Of a DNA stretch of 64,000 nt, positions 13,001-25,433 are shown in pieces. Made by a program: the position numbers and the translations under genes. Each line of letters starts with the position of its first letter. Within the stretch, counting starts at the first letter, position 1. The DNA is from Hevea brasiliensis (Eukaryota > Streptophyta > Magnoliopsida > Malpighiales > Euphorbiaceae): positions 40,449,593 to 40,513,592 of the forward strand of contig NC_079496.1 of the NCBI RefSeq assembly GCF_030052815.1, written 5' to 3'. Below the pieces are notes generated by a model. That model did not search any database. It saw only the letters and a list, made by a program, of their open reading frames with translations, and was not told the DNA's origin.

Positions 13001-14938
13001 TGTTAGTAGTATGCCCTAGAGTATATCATTTAGTATGTATCTTGTACATGTTTTTATTAATAAAATGCATTTTCACTTTTTCGTTTACATAATATATTTA
13101 TGTGTAATAGAAAAGATCCATTGATATTTTGTTAGAAATTCTATTTTTAAGTTGTTAAGAATATGGTTAATAGTATTTCTAGCACAAAGTATCATAAATA
13201 GGTTCACAATCGAGGATACTTCACAATAAGGACATGACTTATCCAGTAAGATTGTATTCATGTTTGTTCTCAAGTTATTTATATGAGATATAAATAAGAT
13301 GAAATGGTGAGTCTCATGCCATATAACAAACATGATAGGCACTTATACAAGATAAGTAGTCCGAACCAGTGACATTTAAGACAAGCACATGGAGTTTACT
13401 CTTGTCAATGTATGTCATAAATCATATCAGTGCATATAATCTTTAGACCTGAGATAACAAAGTTATCTTATATATAGGTGGTTTGAGTTTGATACTGCTT
13501 TCATACTTGTACTGTGTTTGGGTATATGGACATGTATTGGCTCCTACTAGTTATATATGGAGGTAGGTGTTGATCAAGATGGAATCTGTTCCTCTAAGTA
13601 AATAGGGATAAAATCCTATGTTCATTTAATTGTTCTTGATGTTTTAAGTTCCTAGCCAGGACAGATAGTTTTAATCAGAAAAAGAGCTTCTGATGAGAAA
13701 ATCTTTTTAATCAAGAACTGGAATTAAAAGAGAACATAATATTCATAGCAAATGGGGTTTGACATAAACCATGACTCCAACTCGAATTGGGATTTTGTAA
13801 CAGAGAGATTCTAGTGCATGGTAACATATAATTATAGGTTCATTTAAGGTAAACCTTATTATTAATTGGGTGGCCATGGCATGCTATGCTAGGTGTTAAC
13901 CATGGTCTATGAGGTGCATAAATTGATTTAGAGAAATCATTTATGTTAAGAAAGAGTTCTGATGATACTAAGAGTTGATATCATGTCTCATTGCCAATTA
14001 GTGATGAGCCTAGTAAGTCACACACATACACAAGTAATCACCAAATTAAATATGATTTAATTAATTAATTAAAGAGTTTAATTGATTAATTAAATAGGTT
14101 TGGTTTACAATTAAATTACAAAGTCCCTAGCATGGCTTGAAACCAAATCTAGGTTATTGAATGTATAGTATAAGTTAAATTTATATTTAAAGTGTTTAAA
14201 TATGAATTTAATTAATGAGAAATTAATTCATAGAGATTAATTAATTAATTTATATTTGATATAGATTGATTAGAAGAAGAGAAATAATTATTTTGGGTTG
14301 AGAACTCAAAATTAAGACACAGGGGTATTTTGGTCATTTCACAGGGTGACATGTGGCACCATGAGATGGTGACACATGACACTACACATAAGCTTGCCAT
14401 ATGTCTTTTAATCATATAAGATGATCAAAGTCAAGATTAAATATAGGTTTAACACTTGTCACAATGTGATTGGGTCAATTAAACTTAGAGCTAATCAAAA
14501 GGTAACATGTGGCAAGGGTTTTAAGTGGTGACCTAGCTATATAAGGAATAGGATGAAAAAAAAAATACAAGTTGCCATTCATCTATTTTGTGCCTCCACC
14601 CTTGGCTACCTCTCGCTTCTTTTCTTCTTCATCTCTCATCAATTCAAAGAGATTAGCAAACAATCTCTTAAATTAAAAATACTAGAAATCATTTCTAGTC
14701 TCCTGTTTATATCTGTAATCTCTCAAAACGAAAAACTTGATTTTCAAATTCATAGAAAAAGCTTTAGAAGCTGTTCAAGGGCTGCCATTGGTGATCTTGG
14801 TGTGGACAAGCAAGAAGGACAACATCTGGTGTCCTAAACGCATCCCAAAGGTGCCAAACACACTACAGTGCATCAAAAGGTTAGTGCACTTATTCTTGAT
14901 CTAATCTAGGGTTCTAATGAATTAATCTGTTAATTCTA
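13001..14938 (+). mobile_element. LTR-A family LTR, copy 2 (3' end missing)
   Basis: It starts TGTTAGTAGTATGCCC and follows copy 1 (667-2773) in inverted orientation to AATTAATCTGTTAATTC, lacking the last ~175 bp. Its start interrupts the 5' LTR of E1. TATA box CTATATAAG at 14537-14545; the downstream leader contains the 94-codon frame 14553-14837, which I treat as untranslated leader because copy 1 does not support it as a protein. A GTTAGTGCAC donor-like site lies at about 14880. Confidence 0.75.
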
Positions 14939-15106
14939 TAGGAGGGGGGCGTGAGGTGAAATATCATCCATTAGAATTATATAAAATAAACCAGGTAATG
15001 CCCAGGAAAGATGGTGGAGTCACAATGGTCTCACTTAAGTACCACCTCCTTAGATAGCATTTCCTAGACATGCACTTCATACAATCCTAATAGAATCAAC
15101 CCACTT

Positions 15107-15384
15107 GTAACGATCGGGCTTCAACCACTAGAGGAATTGTCCGCTTTGGCAAAAAGCCTTGCGGTTTTGTCCCATAGGTGGAATGGAAAACTTCCTAGGA
15201 GGTCACCCATCCTAGGATTTCTCTCAAGCGAGCACGCTTAACCCTGGAGTTCTTCTAACTCTCCAGGCCATTCTACCAAAAGGCGCCTCTAGTGATTAGT
15301 TCCCCCATCTTATATATCATTACTTTTTGAACCCAAGACCATCTCCATGCTTTGCCGGTGTGGGATTTGCCTAAGGGACCTTTT
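15107..15384 (-). repeat. Cassandra-like LTR part of TRIM A
   Basis: On the minus strand it starts TTAGGCAAATCCCACACCGG, like the TRIM LTRs, has a TATATAAG near 15318, then the 5S-like block, then ends in AGCGGACAATTCCTCTAGTGG and ATCGTTACA. The outer parts match the 151-bp TRIM LTR; the extra ~130 bp in the middle holds the 5S-like sequence. Cassandra TRIMs are known to carry 5S-derived sequence in their LTRs. Confidence 0.7.
15189..15252 (-). promoter_or_regulatory. 5S rRNA-like internal promoter in Cassandra-like LTR
   Basis: The minus strand reads GGTTAAGCGTGCTCG, a ~15-bp spacer, then TCCTAGGATGGGTGACCTCC and TAGGAAGT. These match boxes A and C of the plant 5S rRNA internal control region with near-native spacing. 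The 5' half of 5S is absent, so it is not an rRNA gene. Confidence 0.75.
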
Positions 15385-16645
15385 CCCACTAGTGATATTG
15401 TCCGCTCTTGGCTGAAGGCCTCACGGTTTTAAAACGCATCACTAGGGGTTACGAACTATCAACTTATAAACCCAGCATCTCTCCCGTGTTTTGCTGATGT
15501 GGGATTTGCCTAGGGTGTTACAATCCACTCCCCTTATGGGACTCAGCGTCCTCGCTGAGGTTTGCCCCACCATCGCTCAAGGTTGCACGCGGAGCGGCTC
15601 TAATACCGCAAATGTAACGGCCGGGCCCACTAGTAATATTGTCCGCTCTGGGCTGAAGCCCTCACGGTTTTAAAACACGTCACTAGGGGTTACGAACCAT
15701 CAATTTATAAACCCAGCATCTCTCCCGTGTTTTGCTGATGTGGGATTTGCCTAGGGTGTTACACCACTGGTAAGTACCGTCCTTCCATAACACTACCACA
15801 GTACTAAGGATTTATGCCACGAAGGCATAGATAGATAGGAGTCGCCACCCGAGTAATAACTGGGACATATTCAGTGTTTCTTCTGAAGGTCATGGATGGC
15901 AACTTACTCCTTGCACAGTTTCCACAACCGTCATTATCATAGCTCAATGTCTAGGTTTGGGATAGTGGTACGTAAAGGGAAGGTGTTAGGAACCCTTACG
16001 CCTGGTCTAACCTCGTTAATTCCAGTGCCAATCCTCTACTAATGTTTCTAAAATTCTTTATTATTATTGCTTTATTAAACTTTATCCTAAAAAATGCAAT
16101 TCTAATCCTACACATGCAAGTAATTCACAAAAGGGTTGTTGTTTACACACAATTTTCATGCAAAAGTAATTCCTATATATGGAGTTGCTAATTATTTAAA
16201 TGATATTTACCAGATGACAAAAATTAATTTATTATTAAGAATTTAATTTACAAAAAAATTCAATTTCAAATAACCCTACGTTTCTATTTAACCTAATTAA
16301 TTAATTTTCACCAAGTTACCCTAAGGATAATTGAACTAAGTTAATTATATACATGTGTAATTTATTCTAATATCAGATAAGGCCCAAACAATCACAACCT
16401 AATAAAGATTTCTAACATGTAAATTTATTTTACAATTACTAAGTATTAAATTAAATTTATTTTACATGCCAATGTTAGTTAATTTACAAATAAGATTAAT
16501 TTTAATTTACAAAGATTTATTTAAATGAATTACATGCAAAAGTCAGTTAAATTAAAAACAAAGTTAATTTTAATTTACCAAATAAAAATTCTATTATTAC
16601 TATAATTTTATGCCAATGGTTATTCGAGGAGTTTAGAGCTACTTA

Positions 16646-16755
16646 CCTGTTGGTATGCAGTTGCCATTGGGGCAAGCTACCCTTAAAAAAGGGTCTTCTC
16701 CCTGTTGGTATGCAGTTGCCATTGGGGCAAGCTACCCTTAAAAAAGGGTCTTCTC
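16646..16755 (+). repeat. 55-bp perfect tandem duplication
   Basis: The unit from CCTGTTGGTATGCAG to GGGTCTTCTC occurs at 16646-16700 and again at 16701-16755 with no visible difference, so it is recent. No gene is associated. Confidence 0.9.
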
Positions 16756-17889
16756 TTCTAGTATGGCAGTGATATCCCTAGCTTACTCCCGTTTAGCTCC
16801 ATGTAAGGTCCACGCAAATGCCCTCTTTGGTACTTACCTTAGGGCTACTTTCCAATTTTGTTTGTAATAAAAAATAAAGAAACTAAAGAAAATAAAGCCA
16901 ATAAAGAAAATATTAATAACAATTTACATTGGATTCTAACTCTGGTCTCCTAAAGGGTTAAAATTCCTAATTAGTTATAACTATCTAATGGTCTAAGTCT
17001 TCTAACATGATCCAAACACTTCATAACACTTCTTGAATTAAAAGAACATAAAAAAATAGATCAAATATCAATTAAAACCCAAGAAAATACGAGAACATGC
17101 ATAAATTTACAATTTTCAAATTCTGGCAGATTGATGGTAGCAAAAAATCTAATTTTTTAAAAATAGTTAAACATGCCTAAAAATCATAAAAAAAAATTAC
17201 AGAAGACATTCTACATATCATACAAGATCATAAAATTTATAAATCAAATAAAACCCTAGCTGAATGGTCTACATAAATCGTAACTTTTCTAAGTGACAAA
17301 ATCGTACTACTTTTTTGTAAAATTCATAACTCATTAACCACATAGATATGAATGCAAAACCAATTGAAAGAGATTCAAAAGATTCCAAACTTAATTTTAG
17401 ACACCAGATTTACACAAAAATATTAAGAAATAAGGGAGATATGGGCTTCAAAATTCGGGTATCATGCAAATCAGATTTTACAAGAACTCTAACTTCAAAT
17501 AGCCATAACTTACAAAAATATTAAAGCTTTTTTAGTGATTTGTGAGCCTAAAATTAATAAAATTTCATGTAGAATATGAGTATAATTTTTAAAAAATTTT
17601 TACAGATTGAAAAAATAAAGAAAAATAATAAAAATACGAGAGACAGAAAACTGAATATGCGCAGAGTTGTGTATCCCCTCAAATTAAACATGATTACATG
17701 ATCTATATGAACATATAAAATAAATTAAAAATAAAAAACATAGCATTAAACATTACATGACATAGATCTTGAAAAGAAAATAAAAGAACTAACCTTTAAA
17801 AAATATCGCTAGAAAGAAAGAAGAACTAACAAAATTTTTTGCTATTCCTCTCTTTAATTATTTTTTAAAAAATTTTGGCTATGCCTCTC

Positions 17890-18000
17890 TTTAATTTTTT
17901 TTCTTTTTTTTTTTATTTTTTTTGTCTTCTCCTCCACCTCTCCTTTTCTTTTTTTTTTTCCTCCTCTTCCCCTTTTTTTCTCTTTTTTCTTTTTTTTCCT

Positions 18001-18034
<34 letters not shown>
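17890..18034 (+). repeat. T/C-rich low-complexity tract
   Basis: Almost pure pyrimidine on the plus strand, ending in a run of about 28 T. It produces long meaningless frames (poly-Phe/Leu on plus, poly-Lys on minus) that are not genes. Confidence 0.9.
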
Positions 18035-18065
18035 CAGTGGGGGTATTTATAGGGTTTTGGGAGAG

Positions 18066-18370
18066 AGGTGTGATAGGGTTTGGAGTCCTAGGGTGATAAA
18101 GTTCAGATAACTTAAACAACTAGGATTGCAGAATTTGGGTGAGACTGAGATATGAATGAGGTGTTTCAACTAATGGGAAGAGAGGGGAAGGGAAAGGCAC
18201 CAATAGGGAGTGAGGAAGAGGTATGGTAGGGTTTGAAGTCCTAGTGTGATAAGGTTCAGATAACTTAAACAACTAGGATTGAGGAAATTGGGTGAGACTG
18301 GGATATGGATGAGGTATTCCAACTAATAGGAAGAGAGGGACAGGGGGTGGTACCAATAGAGAGTGAGGAA
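18066..18370 (+). repeat. ~151-bp tandem duplication
   Basis: The block from AGGGTTTGGAGTCCTAG through AGTGAGGAAGAG is repeated about 151 bp later with point differences (for example GGAGTCC versus GAAGTCC). Non-coding. Confidence 0.75.
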
Positions 18371-18862
18371 GAGAGTGGGGCCAAAGGGGGAGAGAGAGTT
18401 TGTATAGGAGAGGGATAGAGAAAAAGATATTTTCTTATTTTAATTTTTAAAAAATAAATTAAATGGGTCCTATTAAAAATTCCTAACTAGGCTTTCTTAG
18501 GCCCGTGGCACCCAATTAAACTCAAATAGGTTCATTTAAGAACTACCTATATCAAATCTAAACAAAACAAAATTTTATTTAAATTAAATTAATTTCTCAA
18601 AAAGTGTATTATTTTTTTTTTTTCAAGATCATGCCACAAAATTAATAATTCAGCTCCATGCCTTCAATTATATCTTCCAGTCATACAATTTTTTATCATC
18701 GAGTTTCCCACGGCCTCAATGCACATACTCATCACAAAATAAGGGTCTACAGTTTGCCCCCCACTTTGGTAAAAGTTGAAATCAATGCGAAAGTATTGCT
18801 CAAGTTTCATCAAAGTGAAACTCAATCTTCTAATAACTATGAAACATTGGCTATAAGGATCG

Positions 18863-19108
18863 CGTACGTCTTACTCGGTCAACATACTCTATGTTATAAG
18901 ACTAGCCACGGTCTCATAACCATGATAGTTGTTTCACGTGAAAATTGAGTGCATCTTACTCTATCGATACACTCTGCGTTATGGGACTAGCTACGATCTC
19001 ATAACAATGATAACTTTGTCATGTGAAAATTGAATGCATCTTGCTCTGTCAATACACTCTACATTATGAGACTAGCTATGGACTCATGATAATGGCAACT
19101 CTATGATT
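18863..19108 (+). repeat. ~86-bp tandem repeat, three copies
   Basis: Three divergent copies contain CATCTTACTCT, CGATACACTCT, GACTAGCTACG and GATCTCATAAC variants, starting near 18863, 18951 and 19036. They directly precede the ~237-bp array. Confidence 0.7.
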
Positions 19109-19109
19109 T

Positions 19110-19820
19110 GAAATGTTGTGGATTCGTATTTAGGATCTTGATCCTAAATAGCCTACTATCCTCCTCACTATCCTGAAGAAGAATCAGACCCACTCATAGT
19201 TCGACACTTGAAACTGTGGTGATGCATATTCTTCTATACCTTACACACCTACAGGTGACATGTTGATGCGTGTTCTTCTACGCCTTACACAACTATGTCA
19301 TATACCCTAAATAATGTCTAAAGACTTACTAAAAAATATCTGTCATGAAATGTTGTGGGTTCGTATTTACGACCGCAATCCTAAACTACCTACGTATCCC
19401 CCTCGCTATCCTGAGGAAGAATCAGACTCACTCATAGTTCAACACTTGAAACTGTGGTGATGCATGTTCTTCTATGCCTTACACACCTACAGGTGACATG
19501 TTGATGCGTGTTCTTCTACTCCTTACACAACTATGCCATGTGCCCTAAACAACGTTTAAGGACTTAGCAAAAAAATCTGTCATGAAATGTTGTGGGTTCG
19601 TATTTAGGACCACGATCCTAAACTACCTATGTATCCCTCTCGCTATCCTGAGGAAGGATCAGACCCCCTCAAAGTTCGACACTTGAAACGGTGGTGATGC
19701 ATGTTCTTCTATGCCTTACACACCTACAGGTGACATGTTGATGCGTGTTCTTCTATGCCTTACACAACTATGCCATGTGCCCTAAACAACGTCTAAGGCC
19801 TTGCAAAAAAATATCTATTT
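19110..19820 (+). repeat. ~237-bp tandem repeat, three copies
   Basis: Copies begin with GAAATGTTGTGG at 19110, 19347 and 19584. Each contains ATCCTAAA, TATCCTGA, GATCAGAC-type words, GACACTTGAAAC, GGTGATGCATGTTC and CCTACAGGTGACATGTTGATG. Inside each copy the words TTCTTCTA and CCTTACACA recur. No coding potential; nature unknown. Confidence 0.85.
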
Positions 19821-19945
19821 CATGATTTGAAAAAATTGGGATGACTGGGTCTCAGAACTCTTTTTGTGATTTTTATGCTTCTTGTATGCTACTTCCTATC
19901 ATGGGCATGCTAATTTTGCTAGAGATTCTAAAAAAACTTAGTCCT

Positions 19946-22900
19946 TGTAGCACCCTTGCTGTAGCAACTCCGTACATTCTACAGTTCCGATGATAAGTGT
20001 CGGTCCGGATAGCTAGAACGTCCAGAAAAAATATTTAAACTAAAGTGAGGAACCATAATTAATTCAAATATTAATAAGAAAAATTTAGGAAAAAGTTTAG
20101 AAATAAAATACAACCAAGTTAAATGAGCCGATGCCCTAACCATGGGTAACCCAGTGGGAAGTTTCGGTTCTCATAACTAGGAGCCCTAGACCCAGGGAAA
20201 AATTCATAAAATAATTTTTGGGACTCCAGAGAAGAGTCATTGAGGTTTCTATAGCATTAGAATGCCAAGAAAATGCTTAGAAAAAATTTTCAATCAGTGC
20301 AAATGATTTTAGCTCAATAAGCCAAACGGAGGGCATTTTGGTCATTTTGTCTTCAGAAATGATTTTTGACCAACTTGTCTAGTTAAGTAAATAATTATTA
20401 TGATCTAAAATATGAATAAATATTACTAAAAATTGAATTGAAAATGAGTAGCAAAGAAAATAAAAGAAAATGAAATAAAATTGCAATTTTGACCTCATGC
20501 TTATGTCACTAAGCACTCCACCCTATCACATTGTGACACATGTCTATAAACCACTTAAAATGAGTTAAACGGGCAGAAAATTGAAATGAAAAAACTGCAC
20601 TCTTCTTCCTCATTTCCTGTCCACCATAGCCAAGAAGCTCTCTCTCCATTTTCTCTTTTAAAGCTTGATTTTCCTAAGCTTTCTCCCCACAAAACCCTAA
20701 ACTCACTTCACTAAAAATCATTCCCACATCTTGGAGAAGCTATTTATAGCAAAAAGAAGAGAAAGAATTAAAGTTTTTTTACCTAGAAATTCTGCTCAAA
20801 GGGGTTAGTGTCTAATCTCCTATCTCTTTTACTTAATTCATGTTTATTGGCATGAGATAAGTGGAAAAGTGTAAGAAAAACAAAATAAAACTTATGTATA
20901 TTCATCCCTACAATTTGGGCAGCCTAGGGATGGTTAGGATTTGATGAATTTACTTGAAGTAAAGTGTTTATGAGCTGCCCATAGCATGAGATGAGTGATT
21001 GACCATGCAAGAGTAAGTGAAATGCAAGTGTGATACATGAATGAACCTTGAAAACGTGGACACTTGAACAACATTAGGGTTTGCTCATGTAATGGTTCAT
21101 TAACCTTATAATGGTGAATTAGTGACCATTTGAATGTGTATGATGAGGAAATGAAGTGAGTTGAGGCTTGGCATTTGAGTGCAGGTGAGCTGCGTTGGCT
21201 GACCTACAGGACTGAGCATGAGTCTAGCAGGTTTGGGCAATTATAAATGGAGTTGTAGAGGTTCAATTGGTGCAAGGCTAACTAGAAATGAAACTAGACA
21301 CATAATGGCACAACTTTGGTATAGAAACCCTGCCTAGAAAACCAAACCATGTTGACCTAAAAATTGCCCTAATTCGGGTGACTTACATTATGCTTGGGCA
21401 AAATGACCAAATGAACAGTGTCTATTCATTTGGTCAAAACTTAGTGTAGAAAGGTCCAAATGACCTAAAATTTTGCCAACAGAAAGCTGAGATATAGATC
21501 TACAACTTTCATGAAGAAATCTAACCCAAAATTTCACCATAACATGTTCAAAAAGTGACCTGCAATCACTACACAAAACACTACAGATTTGGTCAGTACA
21601 GAAAATCTGGAAAGTTTGCAATTCAGCCACTTATGGTGTTTAGGCCATAACTTGAGCTACAAAACTCCAAATGGAGTGATTCAAAAAAAGAAATGTAACT
21701 AGACACAATAAGGAACAACTTTTATGATGACAACTTTGCCAAATTCCTACTGTAAAAATGACCAGTGGAACAGTAAAAATAAGGCTTAAAATCTAAAAAT
21801 TTTGAACAACTAGCACTAAGCTTAGAAATGGTATTGGCAACCAATACCAACAACTTTAGAACGCAAAATGTGGTATGTTGGGAGTATTAAAACCAATGTA
21901 CCTATTGCCTATGCAAAAGTCAACATTTTAGTTGACTAATGAAATAAATAGTAACACCTAAACTTAAATTTTAAGAATTGTACAATTTAAAATTGTAACA
22001 TGCCCTAGTACACCTAGCAAGGTTAGTTTTGATAGGTTGGCATGCCAATAGGGTTCAGTTAGCAGTACTGCACATGGCATTATGCCATTCTGTGATTTTA
22101 TGGCTTTTAGCCATTCTGACATTGTGATGATACTTGGCCTTGTGCCTAATATTTATTACAGCTCATTAGCTGTTCTGTTGCACACCAGGAGATACATATG
22201 TGACCGATGGTGTAACGGCCTGAGGCACTTGATACCCAGTGCCAGTTTACCCATTTATCCAGTCCAATCATCCAATATAGGTTACTTGGGCAACAAAAAA
22301 TGAAAGTTGATAAATTTAATGAAATCATGAATATAACAAGTACAAAATTAATAAGATTCCCAATAATGATTGAAAAATTGTCTACATAAGACATCAGAAT
22401 ATGCACTGTATATTTATTTTCTGTTATTTCTTTTTATTCTATTATTGGCACCACTAAGCATTATTGCTTAGCGCGTTGCTTTTTGCCGTGCATAGGTTCT
22501 GGAGAGATCGATAGAGAGCCCAGTTGGCCATAGACTAGGTGAGACCTTCTGCAGCTCTGCATAGTGTCCGTGTCAACTCACCGACATCAGTGCATTGGTA
22601 GGACACTAGGTTTCATTTTGGGTATTTTGTAATTGACTTTTATTTTCTCATGTGTAATTAAGACTTATGTAATGTATTTTGGTATTGATGTAAATAGTGG
22701 AAATTGTGTTTATGAATGAAAAAGTGAATATTTATTGATGACTTTTACATAAATATCATATGAAATGAATGATTGAGAAATGGAAATGTTGTTGAAAAAT
22801 ATTGAGATTTTGTTGATGAAATGGAGTTTGGGATTGATTGAAAATTTTGGAAGTGTTTTTCACAGGTTCCAAAGAACTGTTTTCTTTATTTTTAGCCGAT

Positions 22901-23092
22901 ACTCTGTCGCATTTTCTATAAAATTTGCGGAACCTCAAATAAATTGATGTTTTCCATAAATGACTTAAACAAATTATACTTCACCAAATTGTACTTCATA
23001 GCTATGATAAAAATAAATAAGGAAGGATAAAAATGATTGAAATAAAATAGGGTGTTCCAGTACACTGTGTGACATATCTTACTCGGCTATAC
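19946..23092 (+). mobile_element. E2: gypsy LTR (~3.15 kb), host of the nest
   Basis: It starts TGTAGCACCCTTGC and follows the 5' LTR of E4 (30496-33603) along its whole length, to CGGCTATAC where E3 begins. About 20 bp of the LTR end (GACGGGTAAGG...GTCACA in E4) are absent here and would lie beyond the nest. It has the LTR-start inverted repeat (19975-20020), a 5S-like block (20116-20162) and a donor-like GTTAGTG (20804). Left target-site half would be GTCCT. Whether it is a solo LTR or part of a full element cannot be seen. ORFs 21388-21630, 22082-22303 and 22146-22406 are LTR shadows. Confidence 0.8.
20116..20162 (+). promoter_or_regulatory. 5S-like segment in E2 LTR
   Basis: AAGTTAAATGAGCC, a short spacer with CCCTAACC, then ATGGGTAACC and GTGGGAAGT. 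This is a diverged version of 5S boxes A and C, at the same LTR position (~170 bp in) as in E4 and E5. Confidence 0.55.
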
Positions 23093-25433
23093 TGTACACC
23101 CTACCCCTCCGTAAGGCATGACATGATCCCGTAGTATACCTAATGAATTACCAAACTTCGTCTATTGATAACCCATTAAATACACTACAAGGCATTTTAA
23201 ACCTTTTCTTACTTTTTTTTTTTTTTTACAGTGGTGAGCACTATTGACAAGTATTAAAATTTATTAACTAAAGTGAAACAAAATAACAAATTTGAGTATC
23301 AATAATTTATGTAAAAATTTTGGCAGGGTGCCATCTGTATTTTGAATAAAACAGTTCTTCCAAAAAAAAACCTATAAAAAGCATTTCCAATATATCTCTT
23401 CAATCGCAAACTCCAAAAATAGTTTAACACAATAAATTTCTCAACATTTGTCAACTCAGTTCAACATTAATTTTCCAGTGTTTCCAAAAACCTGAGATAA
23501 GAGAATATATCACAATATTTTTACAAGCCAAAATAATTTATAATTTCAGTTTACAACTGCTCAAGACCAAGTACAATATATACATACAGTACAAATACAT
23601 TACAACAAAAACTGCAAAATATGATATACTCAATATACCCGGTGAAATCTCAAAATGTAGCACAAGCAGCCTACTCTGCTACTCTGTCCATCTGTCTACC
23701 TGTGACAGCCATGAAAAAGCTATCGCTGAGTAAAATTTACTCAGTGTACCTTATGCTTCTCAATATCCTTTTCAACTGAAACACACAATTCGAAGTGTTT
23801 CAGTACTCAATGAATTTGTTTATAACAATAAAATCCAATATTTAAATTTTCTTGGTACTATTCCCTTCAATTCATTTCATTTGTCAACCTATAATGTTGA
23901 CCCTTGATGCACTCTAAGTGAGTCAATTCTAATGTTACCAATATGTCACATTTTATAGCCCATTAGTGTTGGTATATGTTACCAATTTTATTTCCAAGTG
24001 TATTGCATTTTATTTGATTTCGGTATACTATTTTGAACTAGCCGGACGACCTAGTTTCCTCGATTTTCGAGTTCCAGTCCAAACTACAAACTTGTAACTC
24101 TATGTCTTATTGCACGCGGAGCAAAATTTCAGGTTATTCTGAGTTGTATAGACCAAGATATGGTCAATTTACCAATGCTGGACAGAATGCACTAAAATAG
24201 TAGGCTTAGGTCATTTAGGTCACTTTTGGTTCGGCCAGTTTTGGTACCTGAATTTATGCAAGCTATTTGGCTTGGTTGTGGCCATTTCTGGGCTTTGGTG
24301 TCTTCATAAGAATTGTAGATATATGTCTAAACTATTCATGGTAAAAAGTTCAGGTCAATTGGACCTGTTTTGAGTGAGTTATGGTCAAAATACTAACTGC
24401 TGCTCAAATGGTCAATTTTCAGGCTTTCAAGTCACTAATCTGGATTTGGTCATTTTTCAAGTCACCTTTTAGGCAGAATTTAGGTAAGCTTCCTTCATGA
24501 AAGTTGGCACATTTTGTGCCTAGTTTCACCTCCAATTAGTCTTATACCAATTGGAGTCACACACTTAAGGTTCTAAGCTAAAACATACACTGCCTTACTA
24601 CACATTCTTCATCACTTACCAATTACACCTTCTATACTTGCCAAGCTAACTCTTTCATGCCAATTATGGTTTGTACCATACCATTAACATACTTAACAAC
24701 ACATTTTGGTCATTTTGGACAGCTTGTAACCATTCTCAATGTATACACTATAACACATAATTTTTTCAAAGTCCATTTACACAATTTAACCACATGAACA
24801 TACCCCGTTTACATATCCAATTCCAAACTATTATACACATATTCATGCTGCCACAAAAAACACCATAATTCAACATACCATTCCATGAAATTACACATTT
24901 CCAACCACTCTTTTAAAATTACTGATTCACCTTATGGAAAATATCTCCTTCAAATTTTCTTTCAAGCTTCCAAAACCAAGTGCACTATCACACATACACT
25001 TAGTATACATTACCTAAATTATTTCTATACACATAAACACCTATACCAACATCTTAAACAACTATTTACAAGTGAAAACATACAACAAATAGTAAGTTTC
25101 CATGGCTGCCAAAATGGTGTACCACCATTACTCCATCAAACTTCAAAATTTCTTCCACAAAACAACTCCCTACAACATCCACTCAATGTTTAATGAGGCA
25201 AGATTGAAAGATACACATTTACCTCTTTTAGACTTCTTCAAAACTCCACCAAAACTATCCTTTCTTGCTCCCAAAATGTTGCCCAAGCTGTATAGAACAA
25301 CTTTAGTGAAGAAACCTAGAAGAACTAATGGCTTGATCATGCACCCATGAAGGTTGCATATGGAGCGGCAATGGTGGTTTCCATGGTAAGAGTTTAGGCT
25401 GGTTTATGGAGCAAGGTTGAAGATGATGATTCA

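Larger units (their letters stand above)
15107..15763 (-). mobile_element. TRIM A: chimeric TRIM / Cassandra-like insertion
   Basis: Minus-strand order: 151-bp LTR (15613-15763), 90-bp internal part with a degraded primer site (GGTATTAGAGCC) and G-rich polypurine tract (15523-15612), then a second LTR copy lacking its last 13 bp (15385-15522), fused to a 278-bp Cassandra-like LTR with a 5S rRNA-like segment (15107-15384). The whole is bounded by CCACT on both sides (15102-15106 and 15764-15768), so it integrated as one unit. It has no coding capacity and depends on proteins from other elements. The frame at 15491-15673 is spurious. Confidence 0.8.
14939..19945. mobile_element. Non-coding repeat-rich segment, possibly Tat/Ogre-like
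   Basis: No protein domain can be read in about 4.3 kb (excluding TRIM A). At 14938-14951 a purine run (AGGAGGGGGG) is followed by TGAGGTG, which could be a polypurine tract and LTR start. GAGTCGCCACC (about 15840) and GGGAAGGTGTTAGGAACCC (about 15977-15995) resemble motifs I associate with Tat/Ogre-type gypsy elements. AT-rich sequence follows to ~17840, then a pyrimidine tract and several tandem duplications (separate entries). It is cut by the E2 LTR at 19946. The assignment is tentative. Confidence 0.3.

Noticed and set aside
14553..14837. 94-codon frame starting just after a TATA box in LTR-A copy 2
   Set aside because: Falls in the expected untranslated LTR leader; the sister copy shows no supporting conserved frame that I could follow.
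15189..15252. A 5S rRNA gene
   Set aside because: Only the box A to box C part is present; the 5' half is missing and the segment lies inside an LTR, so it is a 5S-derived promoter-like sequence.
17875..18119. Phe/Leu-rich and Lys/Glu-rich frames in both strands
   Set aside because: Products of the T/C low-complexity tract.
19110..19820. CRISPR-like array
   Set aside because: Units are ~237 bp, directly adjoining and without unique spacers, in a plant retroelement context.
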